From NCBI GenBank assembly GCA_030407315.1, contig JALQPE010003075.1, positions 1-64,000 on the forward strand: 64,000 nucleotides of DNA. Reading direction: 5' to 3'. The DNA is from Asparagopsis taxiformis (Eukaryota > Rhodophyta > Florideophyceae > Bonnemaisoniales > Bonnemaisoniaceae). Numbering within the stretch: position 1 is the first letter of the stretch; every line of letters begins with the position of its first letter. Below, one piece after another: positions 54,823-64,000 of this stretch. The notes beneath the pieces are model-generated. The model saw only the letters and a list, made by a program, of their open reading frames with translations. It did no database searches and was not told where the DNA came from. A program made the position numbers and the translations under genes.

Positions 54823-55205
54823 CACTACGGTGTTGGGAAAGAAAAAAGACAGTAAATTTACTGCCTGAGACAGTAAAAATTACTGTCTGGCCAAGACAGT
54901 GCGCGGAGACAGTAAAATTTACTGTCTGGAAATTTCAGAATACTGCTGCAGCAATAAACTGGCACGAAATATGGACAGTACCAAAAACAGTAAAATTTAC
55001 TGTCCAGAACAGTAAATTTTACTGTCCGGAAGTGTTGCCGCCAGACAGTATGTGCAGACAGTACATTTAACTGTCTGAGGCAGTGCATTGTATTGTATTA
55101 CTGCACTGTCTGGGGAAATCTGTAGACAGTAGTGTAGATAGCAAATTGCATTGTCTGCGGGTAGTACCGTGCATTGGTTGACAGCACTGTCTGGTGGAGT
55201 GGACT
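54823..55205 (+). repeat. X2 terminal repeat and subterminal palindromes
   Basis: Reverse complement of 4740-5115, with palindromes such as GACAGTAAAATTTACTGTC. Confidence 0.85.
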
Positions 55206-55736
55206 TAGAGGAAATATGGAGCATAGTGTTGGTGTGAAGGTAAATATTGGAATGGTGTGTGGTATACGACTATAGTAATTGTGATGGTGCTTTACAGATA
55301 GTTGGGTATGGGGAAGCTAGATGCTGAATAGGATGTTGTAGAAAGAAAGATTGGGAGAACAGAACATATCTGGTTTGTCTCACCGTAAGGAGGGAATGTA
55401 CAGAGTAGCTATATTATGTTGAGTTTAGCATTTCAAATTATACCTATCTATCTTTGAATTGAAAGTGTCGAGTAGGAGACGTCAGTCTGGTAGCGAGTTG
55501 TGGTATGTACAGAACGTGGGTGGTGGCAAAGGAAAGAATACGCACCATCCACCACTAAATTATGAAAAATAACCGTTACAGAGCACTGGGAAGCATTAGT
55601 ATTATGTAGAGTAGAACAGGATGGATGCATCCACTGGAATGATATTTGCTACAACACTGCTGTACTAAGCGTGACATCCTTCCTTCAAAGCACTTCTCCA
55701 CTTCTCCTTTTAGCAAACTCCAATTGCAAATTCAAG
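55206..55736 (+). other. 5' leader and promoter side of X2 gene1
   Basis: No supported ORF. It is homologous in reverse to 4216-4730. A pyrimidine-rich CTTCTCCTTTTAG at 55701-55713 resembles a splice acceptor before the gene1 ATG, but no donor is evident. Confidence 0.4.
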
Positions 55737-57302
55737 ATGAATCCCGAAACCTCCGTAAGCATCGCCGCATTTTCCGAAATAACGCGTGAGGGCTTTTCGA
55801 ACATCACTGCAGAGCTGAAAGCCCTGAGTGATAAAATGGATGCCGTCGAGAAGAGCACCATTCAATTACGCGAGACTCTCGGAAATGTCGCCAAGACTGT
55901 CTCCATACTAAACACCGATATGCAGGAGGTCAAGAGCATCATCGATGGGCTTCTGAGCCAGGGACAAGGACATCCGAAGAAGATCGCCTCCGAGAAGGAC
56001 AGGGAACGTCTCCGCATTGCGCAGGATGCGGAGAAATCGTTCACGTTCGAAATGGTGTGTGCTGTGCTGTGTGCTGTTGTTCCAACGTACACGAAGGCAA
56101 TGGTGGATAAGAGGGATAGGCATTTCAACGGATGCGAGCTAATCAATACGCTGATGTTCGCCAGGTAGAGCAATGAGCGAAAGGATGTGTTCAATAGGAC
56201 GCTTGCCGGTCGGAACCACATTGAATTGCGTTGCCAAGTTGTGACCTCTTTAATCAAGAATACGTGTCAAAACAATTCTTTCAGACAGGGAGGAGACCGT
56301 TCCAGCTCCAATGGAACGTCGGAAGGTATCGAACGGTGGAGGGTGCGGGGGTATGTGACTACCGGGACCATTGAGGAGAAAATTCGCGGAACGGACTCTG
56401 CTCGCATGGATGGAATGCATGGGACGTCCGAGGCAAGTGATGGGGCTGCTCGAAAGCAGAAGCGAAGAAAGGTTGGTGACAATGGGCCGTTGCACAGAAA
56501 GGAGGTAGGCATCACTGTGACGAAATCGGCACTCACGGCAGTGACCGGGTTTATGAAGAAGTCCAGAGATCATGTGCGAAACCGGTTCATCCGAGATCTT
56601 GGATTCGTTCTATACAGTGGGTTTCAAGGTTCAGTCCGCATGGAGCATCATTTGCACGACGGTGGGCTGGACATTGAGTCAGTTCCAAGTCTGTACTCGG
56701 CGCAGAGGAAAATGAATGCAGCGGAGCGTGCAGCAATGGATGACAAGAATATGAAAATTCTTCGCGACTTCATTGCAGTGCGAAAAGAAATGCTATTCAA
56801 AGTCGAGTACGAAGTTCAAATAATTGGAGAACCGGACAAGAGGTTTTTGACTAGGAGGATCAATTTAGTAGAGGTTGCACCGAACTTTGCAGTTGCCTAC
56901 ACGCAATGTTCTGATAAGAACATGTTCCTGCGACGTTCAGAATACTCCTTGCAATTCATCTACATACTTGCATACGGGTTCCGAACGATTTTGAAATTTC
57001 AAAGTGGAGCAGAGGTGGGAGAAGCGCAAATCCGGGAAATCAATGAAGCAGTGAAACTGCTTCTTCCCGGGAGCGGGTGAGTAGTAGGTTCATGAATGAG
57101 GAGGTTTTGAATATATCGCGTGATAGATATGAAGAACTGAATGTAGACGATGGGGGGAATCAGTGCTGGAGGAGTGCTTCAGGTCTATGGAAGAGGACGA
57201 AGGAGATGCAGAATATGTGAAGTTATTCGTCGATGATGAAATCGAGAATGAAGGGGAGTAGTATCGGATGAAACCGGTTTCGGTATAGTAGACGAAGAAT
57301 GA
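55737..57302 (+). pseudogene. X2 gene1, coiled-coil protein of unknown function
   Basis: ATG at 55737. The first 143 codons are open, with a coiled coil at residues about 10-75. A TAG at 56166-56168 stands where X1 has CAG. The frame then continues through FNRTLAGRNHIELRCQVVTS, a basic stretch (ARKQKRRKVGDN, possible nuclear signal), RKEVGITVTKSALTAVTG and RRSEYSLQFIYILAYGFR. A one-G deletion near 57075 shifts it before the acidic end, TGA 57300-57302, which overlaps AATAAA at 57304-57310. The ancestral length is about 521 residues. No known family is recognised. Conservation in two copies supports a real gene of the element. Confidence 0.72.
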
Positions 57303-57537
57303 AGAAATAAAAATTTCTGTTGAGTTGAATTTTGTAATAGATAGAAGTAGATAGATACGAGACATCAGGAAACCAGTCAGACGATAGTGTCAAGTCGAAG
57401 GAACAGCGCAGAGACAGGTAGTGGAATAGTCGAAGTAGGAAGGGGCGAGGGTATCCGTCTTTACTAGAAATTGATGGCCACAGGAGCTCTAGAATGGAAT
57501 ACCCAGGAATAGGATAACTACGGATAGGTGTGCTTTA

Positions 57538-58896
57538 TCATTTTTGCTCCGGACTGCAGGTGGCAGGTGGAGGAGAGGGAGGGTGGGTAGTGTCTGAATC
57601 CGCATTGAAGCCAAGACGAGAGATAGCCTCATAGCCAATGTCTTCAAGCTCCTGGCATGTAGTAGTACCACTGAAAATACAGCAAGGTAAGCGTAGATAT
57701 AGTGTACCAAACGTCTCTGGGGTTGATACAGGCTGGAAAGTGCTGTACCAAGCTCGGCGCTGAATACGTCTCCACAGTAACGAAAACGTTGCTCCATAGG
57801 TAACAGTAGCCTTATCACGTAGGTGGAAAGAGTCCACGATGCTAGACTGTGATAGTTGGCTAAGACATAGGGGATGTAGAAATGTATTGTTGACGTGGTC
57901 AAACTCGTAGGAGTCCCTGCAAAGAACTGTCATACGTTGATCTGGGCTGGACAGGACATAAGCAGATGAGCCGACGAGAAAGGCGGAAGAAGGAGCATCA
58001 TGAGCGCAATCAACGTCGACTAGATTTCCTAGAATTCGGACAATCGAGCTGCCTCCATCGCGTTCCGCCCTGCTCTTCACCAATATTTTCTGGAACCCGT
58101 GTTGCGAGGTACCTATGGAGTCACATAGTGCCTGAAAGGTGGGGAAAATGATGGAAAGATCCGACTCATTTCCAGAGGGAAAGGTGATGTCCTCAAAGGA
58201 CGGCTGGAAGAGAACGTCACGATTCTCTTTCGCCTTGCATTGAATGGCAATAGTGCGGAATTGAGCAAGGGAGCAGTCGGCCTGTACTCTGATTTCTTCT
58301 TGCGATGTTTGTCGCATTCCCCTGGAGTGCTCGGATTTTGTCATCCGGAGGGAGAGGGGCTTGTCCGTGTACACACCAAGCTTCTGAAACAGAATGCTAC
58401 ATACAGTCAGAGCAGAGGAGGTCATGGAGCTGTTGGAATCGAATGGAGGGGGAAGAGGGTGTTTGGCAGCTGACTCCAGCTTTTCCAATCTTGCCAGCAT
58501 TTCTGCTATGGTTTTCTTCATTTGATCCGCAGTGCAATCTTGAAGGATGCCGCGGTGGCGGTGGCGAGTGTGGTCAATGCCGTAGTCCGGGTCTCTCTCT
58601 GCTGGGGATGCAGGTGAGTCCATACTGCGAAGCTCACCACTTCGCCACGGGAGAACCCTTCCGGAATCCTTGTCGACGAGCTCGTTACGATCTGAAATCT
58701 TGACTTGAGAAAGGGTAGAGTCGAAACCATATTCAGCTTTGTATTCGAGCAATGCATGGAGGAATGGGTCTGTTTCAGTCTTGACCTGAGTAATTTCCTT
58801 GACGATTGCAGACCACCAGACAATTTTTCGTTTCCTCCCAAACGGCCGAAGTTCCCATTGAACTTCTATAACGTCGTTTGGAGGGAGAGGAAGCAT
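57538..58896 (-). CDS. X2 gene2, 452-aa protein, possible Tudor-like N-terminus
   Basis: This is the intact copy, from MLPLPPNDVIEVQWELRPFG to EQK-TGA. Residues about 8-85 (VIEVQWEL, KRKIVWWSAIVKEI, YGFDSTLSQVKI, VDKDSGRVLPWRSGE) have alternating hydrophobic strands and aromatic residues like Tudor, chromo or similar small barrels that read histone marks; this is a pattern judgement. A helix (ADQMKKTIAEMLARLEKLES) follows, then an unrecognised cysteine-containing region and a proline-rich end. It is divergent to gene3 and shares its promoter region. It may target chromatin; no enzyme motif is seen. Confidence 0.75.
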   Translation of the reverse strand: MLPLPPNDVIEVQWELRPFGRKRKIVWWSAIVKEITQVKTETDPFLHALLEYKAEYGFDSTLSQVKISDRNELVDKDSGRVLPWRSGELRSMDSPASPAERDPDYGIDHTRHRHRGILQDCTADQMKKTIAEMLARLEKLESAAKHPLPPPFDSNSSMTSSALTVCSILFQKLGVYTDKPLSLRMTKSEHSRGMRQTSQEEIRVQADCSLAQFRTIAIQCKAKENRDVLFQPSFEDITFPSGNESDLSIIFPTFQALCDSIGTSQHGFQKILVKSRAERDGGSSIVRILGNLVDVDCAHDAPSSAFLVGSSAYVLSSPDQRMTVLCRDSYEFDHVNNTFLHPLCLSQLSQSSIVDSFHLRDKATVTYGATFSLLWRRIQRRAWYSTFQPVSTPETFGTLYLRLPCCIFSGTTTCQELEDIGYEAISRLGFNADSDTTHPPSPPPATCSPEQK

Positions 58897-59410
58897 GTTG
58901 GGATAGCTATAGAATAGAATTGTTGTATTAGTGAAAGGCTAACCGTTACCTTCTGCTAAAGAGTAGTATATACTAGGAGGATTGGAAAGGTCGAGAAGAG
59001 ATGTTTAGGTGGTGTAGAAATAGAATGGACAATTGACAAAATTGACACGTCAGTGTGGATGATGTCTGCCATGAACTGATTGCAGCATAAAATTTGATGT
59101 GAATAATCGTTCTAGAAGTGAATGTCGGATGCATACGATTGGACTACAAAGATACGTTTAGAGATGTTTCGGGGCCCAATAAATTGCATGGAAACAATAT
59201 TTTGAGTATTACTTTAGTATTACATTGATTATTGAGCTAACAGTCGATATATTTATCTTGTAAAGGTTCGGACAGGGGTGGAAAGGAAACAGCCATCGAA
59301 GTGCTACCACTCGCTGACACTTTGTTTTAAACAACCAACTTCTGCTTTGCGCCACCCTGGTCAAGCAGCAAACAACTATCCCTTTCTTAAAAACTCTACC
59401 TTTGTTCGCC
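58897..59410. promoter_or_regulatory. Divergent promoter region between X2 gene2 and gene3
   Basis: 514 bp, nearly identical in reverse to 542-1054. No ORF is conserved. Strong conservation of a non-coding spacer between copies supports a regulatory role. Confidence 0.45.
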
Positions 59411-62170
59411 ATGGAAGGAACGTTCCACAATCACGGTGAAAAGCACGACGGATGGGTGTTCATCGACCCCAATCAAGTCAGCAAATTCGTATCGATTCGC
59501 GATGTTGATGGAAGTCATGTGGAAGCGCTCATGGAGAGCATTCGCAACAGCGGTTATGACACAGCTCATCCCGTGACTGGCAGGTTTCGAGAAGACGTTC
59601 TGGAGATATTGGATGGAGCGCACCGCTGCATGGCAATTGTACGTGGAATGGAGAAGGGCATCTTTCCTCCTGGCGTTACGATTCCTATGCGAGAAGAGTC
59701 TATCGTGGCGGACACCAACAGCAGTACTGCTGTTGTGCTGGACCGTGTGAGAGCAACGACATCCAACGACATTGAGGATGGCTGATGTGTTGGGCTGGAT
59801 CAAATCCTGCGATCCAAGCGGCCAAATTGCTTCAAGCCTGAGTGGTAAACCGCAGTACAGCTCATGCATGTCTATCCTGGCTGTGCTTCGGCCGTATCAC
59901 CGAGCAGAAGATTCGAGTGCGATTGATTTGCGTCTGTGGCAAATGTTTTGTCATGCATGGGGACTCAATGCAGAGATGGGTGATTCTCCGAGGATGGTTG
60001 AGTTTCCGAAACAGGTAGGGGTGACTAGTTCTCGTGCCGTCGAAATGTTTGGCAAGACACCCCGCGGAGAATTGTCCTCTCCACTGAACCGTGAACTGCT
60101 TTCGAGCAGGTACTTTCTGGACGGCGCTACATCCGACATGCAAGATTCTTTGCAGGCTAGCCAGAGGCGGTTCAGGAGGCTGATGGTTATGATGTGCCAG
60201 TGTATCTTGGCTATTCGCAGTAAGGAGATGGGCAGTGTGCCATCTAGGCGGGCCAGAGCCACATCCGGGGCCATTGGTGGTGGTGGAATGGTTGGAATTG
60301 CAACATCCAGTGCGCAGGCCAACCAGCTTGGATTTGTTGTCGACCGTGTGTTAGCTGCGTGGGATACCGGGGCAAGAGTGTTGGGGTATGAGGATGTTGA
60401 ATCGATGTGCTGGCCGTTCATGGTATTCGATCCCGCGAGCCTTTGCTTCAGGTCACTCCCGAATCGGTCTGATGGCTGTGCGGTCGAGGAGCATCGGAAA
60501 AACCTGACCATTGTCCCGAAAACTGTAGACAGTGAAAACAGGTTCTGTGCCGACCTTCCAGTGGCTGTGGATGCAAGGCTGCGATCATTGACAAGCGCCT
60601 TCCTGCTGTCGATACGCCAATGTGTCACTGAGGTGAATGTTTTCGCCGAGCGTGGTCAGCTGATGCAGAGACTTCGAGCCTTGCTTTTCGACACTCCTGA
60701 CAAGTTCGGCTTGAACTCGTTCATGCGAGCCAAGTTGAACACGTCTCATGCCCTGGATGGTCAGAGGAGGCTGAAGGCTTGGTTATTGCGAACCCGAGAG
60801 CAACGAAAGCTTCCTCTGACCATGGATGAGTTGCACAGTCTTGAGGATACGCCCGAGCCTGGCATCCTTGAAGGTGCACCTGCGCAGATGGAAATATCCG
60901 CAGCAGTGCCAAACAATGGCAGCGAGGATATAGAAGAGGATAGTCTGGAGCCACAGAGGAAGAAGGCTAGGCTGGAGCGCGGTGGTGGAGAGGACGATAA
61001 TGCGGTGGTTGCTAGCGAAACAGCAACAAGAGAAGGTGCGGAAGAGGATGACGCTATGGAGGTTGACACTGTATCGCCTACAGAAGCACCGCTCGTTGAC
61101 GTCGGAAAGGAAACCAAGCCAGAATACGTCACCAAGCTGGAAGCTGTGATGGGGCGTTACATTCACACTGTGAATTGTGACGCCACTGATGTAGCCAAAG
61201 AGGTGGAGGACAAAATTAGTTTCCTGGAAGATGGCGTGTTGGAGGACAGTGTTCAGCTTGTGCTCACTGATCCTCCATTCAACACGAGGCGGGAAGGCGG
61301 CAGAGAAAACTCGGAGTACGATATTCTGGAGCCGGAAGAGTTGGCGAGTGTTGCGTGTGAAATAGTTCGAGTTCTTCGGCCTGGCGGCCATGCTCTGATC
61401 TATTCCAGCGTGCGCCAACTCGTGGCATGGATGGATGCAATCAGAAATGCCGAGCCTGGCAAGATGATTGTGGACAGTGTTCCAGTCGTGCTATCTCGCC
61501 GACCACACAGCTTTACGTCCAATCCATCGACGAAAACGTGCACACTGCATAATATGCACGATTTCGTTATCCATGCGTATAAGCGGGGGAAGGGTATGGC
61601 TGCATACGACATGGTGGATTACAGGTTGCACAATCCGGACATATGGAGGCACCCTGGGTTCACCAACGCGATTGACAACGTTCCGAGGTTGTCGGCTGGT
61701 GACACTCAATACGATGGGCAGAACAACTGACTGCGCCATGAGCAGAAGGCGTTGACCACTCTTCGTGAGCTTCTGGAAGGATTTTCGAAGCAGAACGATA
61801 TCGTGATGGATTTCTTCTCGGGAACGTACAGCACAGCCATAGCGTGTATGACGTTGAGGGATGGTACGTATCGTCGATTCATTGGGTTTGAGAAGGAAAA
61901 AAGGTGCCAAGATGCATCGCAGGAGTGGATACTGCCTGCTTTCGTCAGTGAGGTGAAAGCCGGGCGATATGGGGGATCTTGCAGCGTGAGGTGGAGAGTA
62001 TTCTTGGGGACGAGTCGGTACCGGTCACAGGAAAAGCTCCAAGGCTTCGTCAGAAGCACATCTCAGATGCACCAGAAGGTTTACCTGCTGTGAAAGCATT
62101 GCCGAACCATCTGCTTGTGTTTGTTGCGTCAATGAAGAAGGACGGTTCTATGCTTCCCAGTAAGCCTTAA
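59411..62170 (+). pseudogene. X2 gene3: ParB-like domain fused to DNA amino-methyltransferase
   Basis: ATG at 59411 (MEGTFHNHGEKHDGWVFIDP). Residues about 10-110 are ParB/Srx-like (VEALMESIRNSGY, ILDGAHRCMAIV). A 115-bp deletion relative to X1 (after ATTSNDI, 59771) breaks the frame, which resumes at MADVLGWIKSCDPSGQIA. A helical region of unknown role follows, then a nuclear-signal-like PQRKKARLE, an acidic linker and the methyltransferase. Motif IV TDPPFN is at 61266-61283, and motif I-like VMDFFSGTYSTA at 61803-61838. Motif IV before motif I is the beta arrangement of N6-adenine/N4-cytosine enzymes; DPPF favours adenine. A TGA at 61728-61730 and a frameshift near 61975 are further defects, with the end at TAA 62168-62170. 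ParB-methyltransferase fusions are typical of phages, so transfer is likely. Confidence 0.8.
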
Positions 62171-62438
62171 AGATGTACCAAAGATGGCTGCATGATGTAC
62201 CTATGACATGCGTGGTGTTCCTCTGATGTACGGATAAGGATCATTTGCTCTTCAGCTGATGGCCGCATAGCGATACACCAATGATGGACGGGAGATGTCC
62301 ATACGCTCATCTCCCGGACATCAGCGAAGTATCTCTTGCGTACAGTAGAAATATCACGTACATCATTGGTTCATCTAAAGCATATCAGGGGTACATATTC
62401 CTTTTCTTATAGGGCTTCACAGATTGAGCGGGGTGCCT

Positions 62439-63026
62439 ATGGACCAGTGGCCGGCCGAGGACATGCACTCGTTTTGGAGCATAGACCCGGACGCGATTCT
62501 GGCTGCCGATGCCGCATTCTACGGTGTCTATGTTTCGCAATCGGAGGTAAGAGGTGGTGGGTTTGGCGTATTCGCGGCGAAGAAACTGAAGAAGGGGACG
62601 GTCATTGGCTGGTACAACGGGACGATTTTCTATGCGAAGATTCGAGACTCGGAACCGCAGAGATCAGTGATGTACGGCCCGGAAGGATTTGGGTGCACAG
62701 GAGAGAGGTTCTAGGACTACAACATGGAATTGGAAACCACGTACATAGCGAGGGGTGCACCTGTTCGGAAGGTCTGGCTCGTTCCAGCGGTCTACAATTG
62801 TACCAGCTACCTCAATGATTGTCGGGTCATTGACGGAACGGAGAAAGCGACCGAGGTGAGTCGAACACAGTCAGCCGAGTTTTGACAAGGCGATGCCATA
62901 GACAAACCGGACTTTGCTTCAAATATCAAGAATCCCCATGCTGTCAAGGTCGTTCTGACCAGAGACGTTGAAGCTGATGAGGAGATATTTGCCGACTATG
63001 GTAGAAAATATTGGCCAGCTAACTGA
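62439..63026 (+). pseudogene. X2 SET-domain protein, two in-frame stops
   Basis: ATG at 62439 (MDQWPAEDMHSFWSIDPDAI). A compact SET domain is readable in one frame: GGGFGVFAAKKLKKGTVIGW (GxG motif), then TAG at 62712-62714, VYNCTSYLNDCR (the NHS/NCxxN cofactor block), TGA at 62882-62884, and EEIFADYGRKYW (the catalytic YG motif). It ends in TGA 63024-63026. With the stops read through it is about 195 residues, close to minimal viral-type SET enzymes. SET proteins methylate lysines, commonly on histones. Clean retention of the frame apart from two point stops suggests recent decay. Confidence 0.8.
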
Positions 63027-63299
63027 GCTACTTTGATAGATTTGAGTAAACACGCATTGGCAGAGACAATAGACTGTGCATCATCTTGCAAGAGCGCTAG
63101 ATATTATAGACTAGACTACAACAATCGTGACATGACTGCAGGAAGGCATCTGCGGCCTGGAGTGTAAACTATCCACTTTTCTACTGCTATACCTATGGAT
63201 ACGAAAAGAAGAGAAACTAGAAAGATGTGAGTGAGAAATTGCGTAGCAACGCAGCATGTAGAACACCAGGAAGAGAGCGATGTAGGAGAAGCAGTCACC

Positions 63300-63490
63300 C
63301 CATTACAGTGCGGGCCGTTTACCGGGGATGCTGACAGCAAAGTCATCGTTACGATGACTTTGCTGTAAGGAACCATGGTAAACGGCTTCGGCTGTAAGCA
63401 GCAGGGAGTTTCGTCCTTCTCCCATCTTGGTAAAGGTGAGAAGCGAAGTTTGAAGTCGGGAAAATTGCTCAGCAAAGGTCTGTACGGCTG
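63300..63490. repeat. Foldback repeat FB-e
   Basis: One 37-bp palindrome at 63332-63368 (first bases TGACAGC, centre T) lies between arms GTTTACCGGGGATG and GGTAAACGGCTTCGGCTGTA. Its position beside gene5 is the same as FB-a in X3. Confidence 0.8.
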
Positions 63491-63891
63491 TGAGCAGCTC
63501 TCAGGAGTATTTTACCTCACGTGGTCTCTGTTCAGGGTATACTCTGTATATATATAGGTAGCCTAGTATAGGTGCCACCACACTCCCACTGGGAAGATAG
63601 ACGAAAATTCTACCAAGAATTTATCACAGTGACGGCTCTCGTAGTCGAAATCTGCACGTTGTCAAGGGTTGAAACTAGTCTCCCCCTACGGCCTAGCTAG
63701 AAAATCATACAACGTTGTAGACTAATATTAAAAAGTAGCAAGCAATCTGCTGAGTAGCACTAAACTATGAGATGAAGGACAGATGTATAGATGAAAATTG
63801 AAAAGTGGGCTAAGGTAACAATGTTGAGATGAGAAAGACAGAACTTTATAGCAGGGAACAGTAGTATAGGTTAATACTTCTGATATGCTAT
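63491..63891. other. Spacer between FB-e and gene5 in X2
   Basis: No ORF. Reverse homolog of about 10985-11330. A run TATATATATA is at 63547-63556. Confidence 0.5.
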
Positions 63892-64000
63892 CTATTTGCA
63901 CCTATCGTACTTGTAATATTCGACGGTGTGGATGTGGTCCGTGAGGACGTCCTTCTCCGTCTTCAAGTAGATGTGGCCGCGCGTGGGGAGGCCATAGACT
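63892..64000 (-). CDS. X2 gene5, C-terminal end (partial)
   Basis: The reverse frame reads VYGLPTRGHIYLKTEKDVLT, DHIHTVEYYKYDRCK and TAG at 63894-63892. It matches the last codons of 8797-10972, where a TAA ends the protein seven residues earlier. The function is unknown. Confidence 0.7.
   Translation of the reverse strand, partial: VYGLPTRGHIYLKTEKDVLTDHIHTVEYYKYDRCK

Larger units (their letters stand above)
54823..64000 (+). mobile_element. X2, large CACTA-ended DNA element, forward copy (continues past window)
   Basis: The left end CACTACGGTGTTG is at 54823-54835. Genes in order: gene1 (+), gene2 (-), ParB-methyltransferase gene3 (+), SET gene (+), foldback repeat, end of gene5 (-). From X3, about 5 kb more should follow to the right end, giving an estimated total near 14 kb. 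It is inverted relative to X1, and the inner ends of the pair are 49.7 kb apart. Confidence 0.82.

Noticed and set aside
62840..62900. Intron within the SET gene (GTGAGT to ATAG)
   Set aside because: Splicing there breaks the frame, while reading through keeps the frame with a single TGA, so a nonsense mutation is simpler.
54823..64000. Starship or Maverick/Polinton element
   Set aside because: No tyrosine recombinase, protein-primed polymerase, retroviral-type integrase or capsid genes are seen in the visible part, and the ends are CACTA-type.

Overview
The window is a eukaryotic, transposon-saturated locus. I see no rRNA or canonical tRNA gene, no CRISPR array and no bacterial operon. One convincing spliceosomal intron lies in a copia leader ORF, and eukaryotic TATA and AATAAA signals are present. 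The lineage cannot be settled from the sequence; a red alga, a fungus or another protist would all fit, and I do not force one. Almost every base belongs to a nested stack of mobile elements.

Layout. (1) Three relatives of one large DNA-element family, called X here, have the terminal inverted repeat CACTACGGTGTTG followed by dense palindromic GACAGTAAA/TTTACTGTC subterminal motifs. X1 (1-5115, reverse) and X2 (54823 to past the window end, forward) are inverted copies of each other. X3 (6207-27015) is a rearranged copy. X2 shows the gene set best: gene1 (coiled-coil protein of unknown function), gene2 (unknown, possibly a Tudor-like N-terminus), gene3 (ParB-like domain joined to a DNA amino-methyltransferase), a small SET-domain gene, and the end of gene5 (unknown). 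No known transposase is recognisable. (2) Gypsy A (+) lies in pieces at 5116-6206, 27016-29367 and 42294-47653. X3 sits inside its reverse transcriptase and gypsy B inside the end of its pol. It carries a long antisense ORF before its 3' LTR. (3) Gypsy B (-, 29368-42288) has a nearly intact Ty1/copia element (+, 34159-40130) in its gag. (4) Gypsy C (-, 47654 to about 54.2 kb) is cut in its integrase by the 3' end of gypsy A. (5) Chromovirus E (-, 12254-18341) sits inside X3. (6) Foldback repeats built on an odd-centred 37-bp palindrome, a 172-bp tandem repeat and a possible importin-like pseudogene fill the rest of X3.

Order of events read from target duplications and restored reading frames: C, then A into C, then X3 and B into A, then copia into B and E into X3. 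Two points look most novel. One is the X family, a DNA element with phage-like ParB-methyltransferase plus SET chromatin genes. The other is that both the copia element and chromovirus E carry an extra first ORF encoding two CX2CX12HX5H zinc fingers, each ending 43 nt before gag. Comparing X1 with X2 shows which stops and frameshifts are copy-specific decay and which gene structures are ancestral.
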